A model generated the notes under the pieces. It did not search any database. It was not told the origin of the DNA and saw only the letters and a list, made by a program, of their open reading frames with translations. A program made the translations under genes and the position numbers. From assembly GCF_023546765.1 (NCBI RefSeq), contig NZ_CP097484.1, positions 248,001 to 312,000 of the forward strand: DNA of 64,000 bases, in the 5' to 3' direction. Shown one piece after another: positions 18,290 to 27,210 of this stretch (within the stretch, counting starts at the first letter, position 1; the number at the start of each line of letters is the position of its first letter). This DNA is from Methylobacterium tardum. Its GTDB lineage: Bacteria; Pseudomonadota; Alphaproteobacteria; Rhizobiales; Beijerinckiaceae.

Positions 18290-19858
18290 ATGACTTCGAC
18301 CACCAGCACCACTTCGGCCCGCGACCGCATCGTGATCTTCGACACGACGCTGCGCGACGGCGAGCAGTGCCCCGGCGCCACCATGACCTTCGGCGAGAAG
18401 TTGGCGGTGGCCGAACTCCTCGACACGATGGGCGTCGACATCATCGAGGCCGGCTTCCCGATCGCCTCGATCGGCGATTTCGAGGCGGTGTCGGAGATTG
18501 CCCGGCGCACGAAGCGCGCGACCATCGCGGGCCTCGCCCGCGCGATCCCCGCCGATATCGCCCGGGCCGGCGAGGCCGTGCGCCACGCCAAGCGCGCGCG
18601 GATCCACACCTTCGTGTCGACGTCGCCGATCCACCTCGCGCATCAGATGCGCAAGAGCCAGGACGAGGTCGCCGAGATCATCCTGAAGACCGTGGCGCAG
18701 GCCCGCGACCTCGTCGAGGACGTGGAATGGTCGGCCATGGATGCGACGCGCACGCCGATCGACTACCTGTGCCGCTGCGTCGAGGCGGCGATCAAGGCTG
18801 GCGCCACGACGATCAACCTGCCCGACACGGTGGGCTACGCCACGCCCACCGAGTACCGCGACATGTTCGCGAATGTCCGCGAGCGCGTGCCGAACGCCGA
18901 CAAGGCCGTTTTCTCGGTCCACTGCCACAACGATCTCGGCCTCGCGATCGCCAACTCCCTGGCGGGCATTGAGGGCGGCGCCCGGCAGGTGGAGTGCACG
19001 ATCAACGGCATTGGCGAGCGGGCCGGCAACGCCGCGCTCGAGGAGATCGTGATGGCGCTGCGTACCCGCGCCGACGTGCTGCCCTACGAGACCGGCGTCG
19101 AGTCGGCGATGCTGACGCGCGCCTCGAAGCTCGTGAGCCACGCCACGAACTTCCCGGTTCAGTTCAACAAGGCGATCGTCGGCCGCAACGCCTTCGCGCA
19201 CGAGAGCGGCATCCACCAGGACGGCATGCTCAAGAATTCCGAGACTTACGAGATCATGACTCCGGCCTCGGTCGGCCTGACCAAGACCTCTCTGGTGATG
19301 GGCAAGCACTCGGGCCGGGCAGCGTTCCGCTCGAAGCTGGAGGATCTCGGCCTGCACCTGTCCGATAACCAGTTCCAGGACGCATTCGAGCGGTTCAAGG
19401 CACTCGCCGATCGCAAGAAACACGTCTACGACGAGGACATCGAGGCGCTGGTCGGCGAGAACCTCGCCACGGCTCACGATCGGATCCGTCTCGTCTCCCT
19501 GTCGGTGATGGCCGGCACGCGGGGACCGCAGCGTGCGACCCTGCGCCTGGCCGACGAGACCGGCACGCGGATCGAGGAGGCCGAGGGCAACGGTCCGGTC
19601 GATGCCGTCTTCAACGCGATCACGGCCCTGGTGCCCCATCAGGCGCAACTGGAACTCTATCAGGTCCACGCTGTGACCGGCGGCACGGACGCGCAAGCCG
19701 AGGTCTCGGTCCGCCTGCGTGACGGCGACCGGAGCGTCACGGCCCGCGGCGCCGATCCGGACACGCTGGTCGCGTCCGCGAAGGCGTATCTCTCGGCGCT
19801 GAACAAGCTCGCGGCCCATGCCGTGCGCGTCCATGCACAGCATGCCGCCGCAGAATGA
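18290..19858 (+). CDS. leuA: 2-isopropylmalate synthase (LeuA)
   Basis: A 522-aa enzyme that condenses acetyl-CoA with 2-oxoisovalerate in the first committed step of leucine synthesis. The DRE-TIM metallolyase signature is FDTTLRDGEQCPG (about residues 13-25), the metal-binding motif is SVHCHNDLGLAIANS, and GIHQDGMLKN is family-typical. The C-terminal third (about 390-505) is the regulatory LeuA dimer domain, normally the site of leucine feedback inhibition. Length fits. A Leu-rich leader and hairpin lie directly upstream. tRNA-Lys follows 100 nt downstream. Confidence 0.96.
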   Translation: MTSTTSTTSARDRIVIFDTTLRDGEQCPGATMTFGEKLAVAELLDTMGVDIIEAGFPIASIGDFEAVSEIARRTKRATIAGLARAIPADIARAGEAVRHAKRARIHTFVSTSPIHLAHQMRKSQDEVAEIILKTVAQARDLVEDVEWSAMDATRTPIDYLCRCVEAAIKAGATTINLPDTVGYATPTEYRDMFANVRERVPNADKAVFSVHCHNDLGLAIANSLAGIEGGARQVECTINGIGERAGNAALEEIVMALRTRADVLPYETGVESAMLTRASKLVSHATNFPVQFNKAIVGRNAFAHESGIHQDGMLKNSETYEIMTPASVGLTKTSLVMGKHSGRAAFRSKLEDLGLHLSDNQFQDAFERFKALADRKKHVYDEDIEALVGENLATAHDRIRLVSLSVMAGTRGPQRATLRLADETGTRIEEAEGNGPVDAVFNAITALVPHQAQLELYQVHAVTGGTDAQAEVSVRLRDGDRSVTARGADPDTLVASAKAYLSALNKLAAHAVRVHAQHAAAE

Positions 19859-19957
19859 GAAAAAGCTGCCTTCGGGGGTGGACAGTCCCCGGCGGCGTTG
19901 GTATCAGCCCGCCACCCCAGCGGACTTGGTGGCCGCCGGGCGATCGCAACAGCGATC

Positions 19958-20033
<76 letters not shown>

Positions 20034-20051
20034 AGACTTAGTCGCTGCGAC

Positions 20052-20066
20052 GCCCCTTGACGGGGC
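20052..20066 (+). terminator. Short hairpin after tRNA-Lys
   Basis: GCCCC-TTGAC-GGGGC forms a 5-bp stem 18 nt after the tRNA end, in the position of a transcription terminator. There is no T tract, so the assignment is weak. Confidence 0.3.
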
Positions 20067-20234
20067 AGTCTGAGCAGACACCCTTCACATCAGTGGTTTT
20101 AGGACGCTTCTACTGAAGCGTGGCGGTCTTCTGGCCATGGCCATGCTCTTGACCATCGGCGGGCTGCCCGAGGCCTTCGATCCGGAACCTCGCCCACTTT
20201 CGCGACATAGAAACGTCGGCGAGCGGAGGTTCTC

Positions 20235-20372
20235 ATGCCGGAGATCGGGATCTCGCAGAATGACGACGGCCTCTGGACTGTATCCGTTCCGGGCTTGATC
20301 GTCACCGACCTGACAAAAGAGGCGGCTGAAGCGTTCGTGGCGGCCTACCGGCGGGTTGGCGTCGCGGGCTGA
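20235..20372 (+). CDS. Small 45-aa hypothetical protein
   Basis: A short ORF, MPEIGISQNDDGLWTVSVPG onwards, has a strong GGAGG seven nt before the ATG and ends RRVGVAG. Composition is acidic/amphipathic: a strand-like first half, then an Ala-rich helix (TKEAAEAFVAAYRR). The ribosome site and protein-like composition support a real gene although it is below usual length cut-offs. No family is recognised. The 200 nt before it, back to tRNA-Lys, show no other gene. Confidence 0.5.
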   Translation: MPEIGISQNDDGLWTVSVPGLIVTDLTKEAAEAFVAAYRRVGVAG

Positions 20373-20652
20373 AGCGTCCGCGTCATCCCCGATCGTGCGG
20401 TTGCAGCCACGCGCTGCCGACAACGATCCGGACGTTCCGACGAAAACCCGCGATCTCTAGCCAGAGATCCGTGAACAACGGCGCGATGATGGCGGTTCGA
20501 CGGGGGTTCTTGACCTCCAGGCCATCGACCGGGCAGGTGTGATCGGTCACCCCGGTGCTGGTCCAGCGGTCCCCCGTCAGCGTATTGTGCGCGTTCGGCG
20601 TGACCGTCGCGGCAGCGCCATCGTGGGACGGGTGTCTCGGGCAAGAACCGGA

Positions 20653-20925
20653 ATGACTGCCACTGCTCTCGCCGTAATGATGGCCGGTGTTCTGGGGGCC
20701 TTCGGCACCATCGTGTTCGCGGTCGATTGGGTGCCGGGCTCGGTCGTCGGGTTGGCGAACCTGCCTAGCAAGCGCGTGATCGGTCTGTGGCTCTACAACG
20801 GCGTGCTGTGCCTCGCCCTGGCCGCTTGGCTTGTATGCACGTTCTTCTGCACCGTTGACGGTTACGATGATATTCCGGCCGTGCGCGACAGCTACTGCCG
20901 GCCACACGTCGCCACGCGTGCGTGA
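20653..20925 (+). CDS. Small membrane protein, two predicted spans
   Basis: A 90-aa protein with two hydrophobic segments: MTATALAVMMAGVLGAFGTI at the start and GVLCLALAAWLVCTFFC near residue 55, separated by a polar loop with a Lys-Arg pair. The C-terminus is short and polar. It is probably an inner-membrane hairpin. No family is recognised and the ribosome site is weak. The stretch 20373-20652 before it holds no convincing gene. Confidence 0.45.
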   Translation: MTATALAVMMAGVLGAFGTIVFAVDWVPGSVVGLANLPSKRVIGLWLYNGVLCLALAAWLVCTFFCTVDGYDDIPAVRDSYCRPHVATRA

Positions 20926-21154
20926 CCACGACAGGTAGGACGCCGTGAGCCGACCGCATCTGATCAGGCCGACGATCGGCCTTCGGCACCCGTGCCAAGG
21001 CAGGCTGATACAGGCTTCTGGAAAGTCTGCGCCGTCGGAGATTTGTTTAGGCGCCGCGGGCAAAGTTGCAGACCGATCATCCGCAGCGCGCTCCTGAGCA
21101 GAACCGATTGACGACGCCAAGCGCGGCACCCGGGGCCGCGCGCGCGGCTGCCGA

Positions 21155-21703
21155 TCAGCCGGCGAGAGCGGGCGCCACCGCCCCGGGCAGATCGAACAGG
21201 AGGCAGGTCGTGCTCGCGGTCGCGACGAGGCGGCCAGACGAGTCGCTGAGGCGACCTTCGGCCACGGCTTGGCGACGCCCGCCGTGGACGACCTGTCCGA
21301 CCGCGGTCAGGACGCCGGACCTCGCGTTGGCCGCACGCAGGAAGTTCATCTTGAACTCGAGCGTCGTGTAGCCGCGGCCGACCGGCAGGGTGGAATGCAC
21401 GGCACAGCCCATGACGCTGTCGAGGAGCGTGGCGAGGGAGCCACCGTGTACGGAGCCCGATGGGTTGAAGAGGTACTCCGCGGCCGGCATCCGCATGCTT
21501 GCCGTACCCGGATCAACCGACACGATTTCGATACCGAGCAATTGGATCGCGGGCGGAGGTGGGATTTCTCCGGCCAACAGCGAACGCAGGAAGTCGAGCC
21601 CCGCAACGTTGCGCCCCGCCGCAGCGATCACATGGGGATCAGCCCACTCGACGATTCTCCGCCGTGCAGAGGCAGGCGTCTTCGAAGGCGCTTCGTCGGT
21701 CAT
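21155..21703 (-). CDS. PaaI-family hotdog thioesterase
   Basis: A 182-aa hotdog-fold acyl-CoA thioesterase. The signature NPSGSVHGGSLATLLDSVMG (about residues 81-100) carries the HGG motif and the Asp at the start of the central helix. It is followed by YTTLEFKMNFLRAA and the final strand VATASTTCLLF, as in the PaaI/uncharacterised thioesterase 1 family. It hydrolyses an aryl- or acyl-CoA of unknown identity. TetR lies upstream on the same strand, 184 nt away across an AT-rich stretch that may hold its promoter. Confidence 0.88.
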   Translation of the reverse strand: MTDEAPSKTPASARRRIVEWADPHVIAAAGRNVAGLDFLRSLLAGEIPPPPAIQLLGIEIVSVDPGTASMRMPAAEYLFNPSGSVHGGSLATLLDSVMGCAVHSTLPVGRGYTTLEFKMNFLRAANARSGVLTAVGQVVHGGRRQAVAEGRLSDSSGRLVATASTTCLLFDLPGAVAPALAG

Positions 21704-21887
21704 CGGTGGACCTCTTGGGATTGCCGGTGGAGCAGCCCGAGAAGACGCGACCTACGAGCGGCGGCGCCGATCCACAGGTTCGAATTTTCATGCCGTCCAT
21801 AATCTATACAGGTGCAGCATACAAGCTCATTCGCACTATGCAGGCAGGGTCCCCGGACGATCCGCCTGACGCTCAAGCCCGCGCGTC

Positions 21888-22427
21888 TCAGGACGCCACG
21901 GAGGCCTGTGCCGCCTCCAGAAGCTCCTGCGCCAACGCCTCGTCGTTGACGGCTCGCGCGAGGACGACGGCGCCAACGAGCGTGGACATCGTCGCGAGAG
22001 AGCGTTGCCGACGCCGCTCCTTCGATGCCTTCGGCATCAAACCGGCGATGGTGGACGCCAGTCGCTCGACGCCTTGCGTGAACCGGTCCCGGACGAGGCT
22101 GCCCGAGAGCTCACGGGAAACGTCATTCGCGAGCGCCGCCAGCGGACATCCCTTTCCCGGCGTCCGGACATGGCCGAGAGAGAGGTAGTTCGCGACCAGG
22201 GTGTCCATGGCCCCCCGGTCTTCGGTGAGTGCCGCATCGAACGCCTCGGCCGCCAGAGCATCCTTGTTGGCGAACTGGCCGTAGAATCCGCCATGGGTCA
22301 GCCCGGCGGCGGCCATGATGTCCACCACCCCGATCCCGTGGAGACCGCGCTCACGGAAAAGGGCTGCGGCGACTTCGGCGACGCGCTGCCGGTTGATCCT
22401 GGCCTGTTCCTGCGAAACTCTCGGCAT
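21888..22427 (-). CDS. TetR/AcrR family transcriptional regulator
   Basis: A 179-aa repressor. An N-terminal HTH (about residues 20-60) contains IGVVDIMAAAGLTHGGFYGQFANKDAL, of which the recognition-helix part is GLTHGGFYGQF; a helical ligand-binding domain follows. The start was set at MPRVSQEQARINRQR, where the family begins; ten more residues are possible. It lies downstream of the RND efflux genes on the same strand, so it may control that pump, a common pairing, but this is inference. Confidence 0.88.
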   Translation of the reverse strand: MPRVSQEQARINRQRVAEVAAALFRERGLHGIGVVDIMAAAGLTHGGFYGQFANKDALAAEAFDAALTEDRGAMDTLVANYLSLGHVRTPGKGCPLAALANDVSRELSGSLVRDRFTQGVERLASTIAGLMPKASKERRRQRSLATMSTLVGAVVLARAVNDEALAQELLEAAQASVAS

Positions 22428-22647
22428 GGCCTGATCCCTCGGCGTTCCTGCCGCCAATATAGATGCGCGCTGTCATCTAAAGAAGGGGCATCCGATCACC
22501 TCCGGGCGGGAGCGGTTCTGCGTCGGCGACAGGCCGGCCTGCGCGAGGGGGCGAAGCGCAGGCCGGTCGCCGTACCGCGCGTTCACCGCGTGAGCGCGCG
22601 ATCCTGGAACGCCGCGAGATCGCGGCGTGACCCATCTGCGTCGGCTC

Positions 22648-25600
22648 TCAGGCTCCGGCCCGATGCGGCATCGTCTCCGGCCCGGCCGGAGCCTCCTTCC
22701 CGCGCGGCTCGCGCACCACACGGAACCAGAGGGCGTAGAGCGCTGGCAGGAACAGCAGGGTCAGGAGCGTCCCGACGCCGACGCCGCCGATCAGCACGTA
22801 GGCCAGCGCGCCCCAGAACACCGAGTGGGTCAGCGGGATGAACGCCAGCATCGCGGCCGCGGCCGTCAGGATCACCGGACGCGCCCGCCGCACCGTCGAC
22901 TCGACGATGGCCTCGTAATCCGACAACCCCGCCGCGCGGTCGTGATGGATCTGGTCCACCAGGATCAGGGTGTTGCGCATCAGGATGCCCGACAGCGCGA
23001 TCAGGCCGAGGATCGCGTTGAAGCCGAAGGGCTGGTGGAAGGCGAGCAGCGTCGGGACGGCGCCGACGAGGCCGAGCGGCGCGGTCGCGAACACCATGAA
23101 CATGGTGGTGAACGCGCGGACCTGCAGCATGATGACCGTCAGGGTCACGATCAGCATCAGCGGGAATACCGTCACCAGCGCCCTCATCGCCTTCTCGCTC
23201 TCCTCCACCGAGCCGGCCGTGTCGATGCGGTAACCCGGCGGCAGCTTCGCCTTGATCGCGGCGAGTTCGGGGACGATCTGCGCGTGAATGTCCGGCGGCT
23301 GCTTGCCGTCGATCACGTCGCCCTGCACGCGGATGTAGGTCTCGCGGTTGTAGCGCTTGAGGACCGCGTCCTCGTTGCGGCTCTCCAGGTGGGCGGCCTG
23401 GGAGAGGGGCACCTGCCGTCCGTCCTTCGTGCCGAGCGTGAGGTCGCCGATGTCGCCGAGGGAGCGACGTTCGGGGCCGGGGCTGCGCAGGAGCACGTCC
23501 ACGGTGCGCAGATTCTCGCGGACCTGCGTCGCGGGCGTGCCGTTGAGGTAGCTCTGCAATTGCTGGCCGGCCTCCTTCGGCGTCAGGCCGATCAGGCGCA
23601 GACGCTCCTGGTCAAGGGCGAGGTGCAGACCCGGCGTCCGGTCGCCCCAATCGAGGTGGACGAGGCGCATGTTGGGATTGGCCATCATGACGTCACGCAC
23701 CTCGGCGGCGATGCCGCGGATGACGTCGAGGTCGGGTCCGACGACCCGGAAGGCCACGGGGAAGCGGACCGGCGGCCCGAACACGATCTGCAGCACGCGC
23801 ACCCGCGCCTCGGGAAAGCGCCCCTCATCGACGAGCTGGCGCATCTTCCCTCGCAGCACGTCGCGGGCCTGGGCATCGGCGGTCTGGACGACGATTTGCG
23901 CGAAGGCGGGATCGGGCAGTTCGGGATCGAAGGAGAGTACGAAGCGCGGCATCCCCTGGCCGATGTAGCTCGTGATCTCGCGCGCCTCGGGCAAGCTCCG
24001 AACGGCCGCCTCCACCTTCCGGACGCTGGCCTCGGTGGCGGCGAATGCCGACCCCGTCGGCAGCGTCACCTCGACGATCAGTTCGGACCGCTCGGAATTC
24101 GGGAAGAACTGCTTCTCGACCCTGCCCATGCCGACCACGGCCGCGGTAAACAACGCCACGGTGATGCCGGCCGCCATCCACTTGTGGTCGACCGACAGCC
24201 GCACGATTCGGCGGAGACGCTGATAATTCTTCGTCGCGTAGATCGCCTCGTGGCCGCCGGCGACGCGTTTGATGTCCGGCAGGAGCTTGACGCCGAGATA
24301 CGGCGTGAAGGTCACGGCCACGATCCATGAGACGATCAGCGAGAAGGCCACCACCCAGAAGATGTTGCCGGCATATTCGCCCGCCGTGGAGGCGGCGAAG
24401 CCGACCGGTAGGAATCCCGCGATCGTGACGATCGTACCGGTCAGCATCGGCGCGGCGGTGGCGCTCCACGCGTAGGTCGCCGCGGAGATACGGTCGGCGC
24501 CTTCCTCCATGCGCACCACCATCATCTCGATGGCGATGATGGCGTCGTCGACGAGGAGGCCGAGCGAGATGATCAGGGCGCCGAGCGTGATGCGGTCGAA
24601 GTCACGGCCGGTGATCATCATCACCACGAACACGGCCGAGAGGGTCAGCGGCACCGCCAGCGCCACCACGATCCCGACCCGGAAGCCCAAAGCCACGAGG
24701 CTGACGAAGATCACGACCGAGAGCGCAGTGAAGAACTTCACCATGAACTCGTGAATGGCATCCGCGATCACCTTCGCCTGATCGGTGATCTTGATGAAGC
24801 TGATCCCGGTCGGGAGTTCGTGATGGATCGCGACCTCCGCGGCGTTCAACGCCTCGCCCAGGCTGAGGCCGTTGAAGCCCGGCTTCATGACGACACCCAG
24901 CATCAGGGCCGGCTCGCCGTCGTTGCGGATCGCGAAGGCTTTCGGATCCTCGTAGCCGCGCTTGACCTCGGCGATGTCGCCGAGCTTGAGGCTGCGGTCG
25001 CCCGCTGCCACCGGCAGATTGCGGATCGCGTCGAGACCGTCGATGGCGCCGTCGAGGCGCAGGTACACGCGCGGTCCGTCTGTCTCGATGAAGCCGGCCG
25101 GCGTCACGTCGTTCTGGTTCGCCAGCGCGGCCAGCAGTTGCTGCCCGGTGATGCCGAGCGTGGCCAAGCGCTGATAGGAGATTTCGGCGAAGATCTTCTG
25201 CGCCTGTTCACCGAGGATGTTGATCTTCTCGACGCCCGACACGCGCAGCAGCCGCTGGCGCAGGTCCTCCGCGCGGAGCACGAGGTGCCGGTGCGGCAGC
25301 CCTTGCGCCTGGAGCGCGTAGAGCGCGAAGTAGACGTCGGAGAACTCGTCGTTGAACAGCGGCCCCAACACGCCGCGCGGCAGGCTGGAGGCTTGGTCGG
25401 ACAGCTTCTTGCGCGCCTGGTAGAACTCCGACGGGAGCTTCGCCGGCGGCATGCTGTCCTTGAAGAACAGCTTCATCAGCAGCAGGCCTGGACGAACCGT
25501 CGTCTCGACGCGGTCGTAGTAGACGAGTTCCTGCAGGCGCTTCTCCAGCGGGTCGGCGACCTGCCGCTGCATCTCGGCGGTGGTTGCCCCGGGCCAGGCG

Positions 25601-25761
25601 GCCGAGACCGCCATCGTCTTGACCGTGAAGGTCGGGTCCTCCGCCCGGCCGAGTTTCTCGAAGGCGAAGAACCCGGCCGCGGTGACCGCGAGCAGGAGGA
25701 ACAGCGTGACGGCGCGTTCGCGAACCGCCAGGGCCGAGAGGTTGAAGCCGGAGGCGCTCAT
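22648..25761 (-). CDS. RND efflux transporter, inner-membrane subunit
   Basis: A 1037-aa HAE1/AcrB-type proton-driven transporter. Hydrophobic segments are in the usual two groups: one span at residues 13-32 then five to six spans at about 335-540, and one at about 545-560 then spans at about 880-1020. The proton-relay Asp pair is in LGLLVDDAIIAIEMMV. Two large periplasmic porter regions separate the groups. Its ATG overlaps the TGA of the adaptor gene (ATGA), so both are translated from one mRNA. An outer-membrane channel gene is not adjacent. Drug or solvent specificity cannot be read from sequence. Confidence 0.93.
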   Translation of the reverse strand: MSASGFNLSALAVRERAVTLFLLLAVTAAGFFAFEKLGRAEDPTFTVKTMAVSAAWPGATTAEMQRQVADPLEKRLQELVYYDRVETTVRPGLLLMKLFFKDSMPPAKLPSEFYQARKKLSDQASSLPRGVLGPLFNDEFSDVYFALYALQAQGLPHRHLVLRAEDLRQRLLRVSGVEKINILGEQAQKIFAEISYQRLATLGITGQQLLAALANQNDVTPAGFIETDGPRVYLRLDGAIDGLDAIRNLPVAAGDRSLKLGDIAEVKRGYEDPKAFAIRNDGEPALMLGVVMKPGFNGLSLGEALNAAEVAIHHELPTGISFIKITDQAKVIADAIHEFMVKFFTALSVVIFVSLVALGFRVGIVVALAVPLTLSAVFVVMMITGRDFDRITLGALIISLGLLVDDAIIAIEMMVVRMEEGADRISAATYAWSATAAPMLTGTIVTIAGFLPVGFAASTAGEYAGNIFWVVAFSLIVSWIVAVTFTPYLGVKLLPDIKRVAGGHEAIYATKNYQRLRRIVRLSVDHKWMAAGITVALFTAAVVGMGRVEKQFFPNSERSELIVEVTLPTGSAFAATEASVRKVEAAVRSLPEAREITSYIGQGMPRFVLSFDPELPDPAFAQIVVQTADAQARDVLRGKMRQLVDEGRFPEARVRVLQIVFGPPVRFPVAFRVVGPDLDVIRGIAAEVRDVMMANPNMRLVHLDWGDRTPGLHLALDQERLRLIGLTPKEAGQQLQSYLNGTPATQVRENLRTVDVLLRSPGPERRSLGDIGDLTLGTKDGRQVPLSQAAHLESRNEDAVLKRYNRETYIRVQGDVIDGKQPPDIHAQIVPELAAIKAKLPPGYRIDTAGSVEESEKAMRALVTVFPLMLIVTLTVIMLQVRAFTTMFMVFATAPLGLVGAVPTLLAFHQPFGFNAILGLIALSGILMRNTLILVDQIHHDRAAGLSDYEAIVESTVRRARPVILTAAAAMLAFIPLTHSVFWGALAYVLIGGVGVGTLLTLLFLPALYALWFRVVREPRGKEAPAGPETMPHRAGA

Positions 25762-26843
25762 CGATCGACTCCGATGATGCGCACGGCCGCCTGCCGGACC
25801 TTCTGTCCGGCCTTGAGCAAGTGGGCGCCGAGCGCGACGATCTGGTCGCCCGGGTTCAGACCTGAGACGACCTCCGCGCTCTCCGCCGAGAGGCGCGCGA
25901 CGGCGACCGGTTGCGCCGCGATGGTTTGCGTCTCGGCATCGTAGCGCCAGACGGCCGAGCCGCCGCCCTGGTCAAACAGGGCGCCGAGGGGGATCGACAC
26001 CGACGTCGTCGGCGCGGCCTGAGCCGGCTCCAGCCGGAGGGTGACAGTTGCCCCGAGCGGCGCGGTCTCGCCGCCGCCCAGGAGAATGTAGCGGGCCCGG
26101 TAAGTGCGGGTCGCCGGGTCTGCCGTGGCCGACAATTCCCGGAGCTTTGCCGGATAGGTCGTCTCGCCCTCGGCGTAGAGCGTAGCCGACGCCGTACCCT
26201 GCGCGAGGCCGCGGCTCCCCTCGGGCAGGAACACCTCCGCCTCGCGGGCGCCGTCACGGGCGAGCTTGACGACCGTCTGACCGGCGGCAACGACTTGGCC
26301 GGGCTCGCTCGGCACCTCCATCACCACGCCGTCGGCATCGGCCTGGAGCTCCGAGTAGCCCGCTTGGTTGGCGATCTGGCTCGCCTGCGCCTCGGCGTTA
26401 GCGAATTGAGCAATGGCCGCATCCGCCGCGGCCTTGTTCTGGTCGTAGGTCTGCTTCGACGTCCAGCCGTCGCCGACGAGCTTCCGGCTGCGCTCCTCGT
26501 CGGCTTTGGCCTTGATCATCTGAGCGCGGGCCGCCTCGACCGAGGCGCGGGCTGCGTTGAACGCCAGGCTGAAGTCGGTCCGATCGAGGCGCATCAGCGG
26601 CTGCCCGAGACGCACGTGGTCGCCCGGATCCACGAGGCGCTCGAAGATCTTGCCGCCGACGCGGAAGCCGAGGTTGCTCTCGGTCCGGGCTCGGACGACG
26701 CCGGTGTAGCGCGCGACGACCCCTGCCGCAGGCGCGACCGCGATGGTCTGAACCAGGGGTGGCTCCGGCGGGACGGCGGTCTCGGCCGGCGAGCATGCCG
26801 CCAGGGCCAGGCCGGCGACCCCGATCATCCATCTCGCATCCAT
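25758..26843 (-). CDS. RND efflux periplasmic adaptor, lipoprotein
   Basis: A 361-aa membrane-fusion protein. It starts MDARWMIGVAGLALAACSPA, a lipoprotein signal with Cys in LAAC, so it is anchored to the inner membrane. A barrel-sandwich (biotinyl-like) region surrounds VGGKIFERLVDPGDHVRLGQ (about 60-80), with an alpha-helical hairpin at about 95-160 and beta-barrel to about 290. It bridges the RND pump and an outer-membrane channel. The start at MDARW was chosen for the signal; the extension to 26891 lacks sense. It overlaps the transporter gene by 4 nt. Confidence 0.93.
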   Translation of the reverse strand: MDARWMIGVAGLALAACSPAETAVPPEPPLVQTIAVAPAAGVVARYTGVVRARTESNLGFRVGGKIFERLVDPGDHVRLGQPLMRLDRTDFSLAFNAARASVEAARAQMIKAKADEERSRKLVGDGWTSKQTYDQNKAAADAAIAQFANAEAQASQIANQAGYSELQADADGVVMEVPSEPGQVVAAGQTVVKLARDGAREAEVFLPEGSRGLAQGTASATLYAEGETTYPAKLRELSATADPATRTYRARYILLGGGETAPLGATVTLRLEPAQAAPTTSVSIPLGALFDQGGGSAVWRYDAETQTIAAQPVAVARLSAESAEVVSGLNPGDQIVALGAHLLKAGQKVRQAAVRIIGVDR

Positions 26844-26880
26844 CGCCGTTCCCCGTCGCTGCCGCGTGATCCGAAAAATT

Positions 26881-26891
26881 ATGATCGTCAT
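26881..26891. promoter_or_regulatory. Candidate operator near the efflux promoter
   Basis: ATGA-TCG-TCAT is a perfect 4+4 inverted repeat inside the only AT-rich patch (26873-26900) just upstream of the adaptor gene. Its position, in front of an efflux operon with a TetR gene nearby, suits a repressor site, but it is short and unproven. Confidence 0.3.
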
Positions 26892-27210
26892 TTATTATCG
26901 AGGGGTGACGTCGTCAACGGCTTCCGTGGCGCGGGCTGAAACATCGCGGGGAGACACGCGCGCGGTGCAAAACGTGCCGACGCCGCTCCGCCACGGACCA
27001 AATCTCAGCCGGCGACCCGGTACCGAACGGCACCAGGGCGCAGCGCGGTTCGGCTTGGGCACAATCCGACAATCCAGGCCGCGCGCGAGCCGTCGGCCGT
27101 TTAGAGCAGCGAGGCGATCGGCAGCATTGCTTATCGGTTGTTAAATGATCCCCCGTACTTGTGATCCAAGCGGCCACGGAATGCTTCTATTCGGCTGCTC
27201 AGAGGGCGTC

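Noticed and set aside
22627..24330. 567-codon plus-strand frame opposite the RND transporter
   Set aside because: Composed of His/Gln/Arg/Asp runs with no fold; the minus strand carries an intact RND pump.
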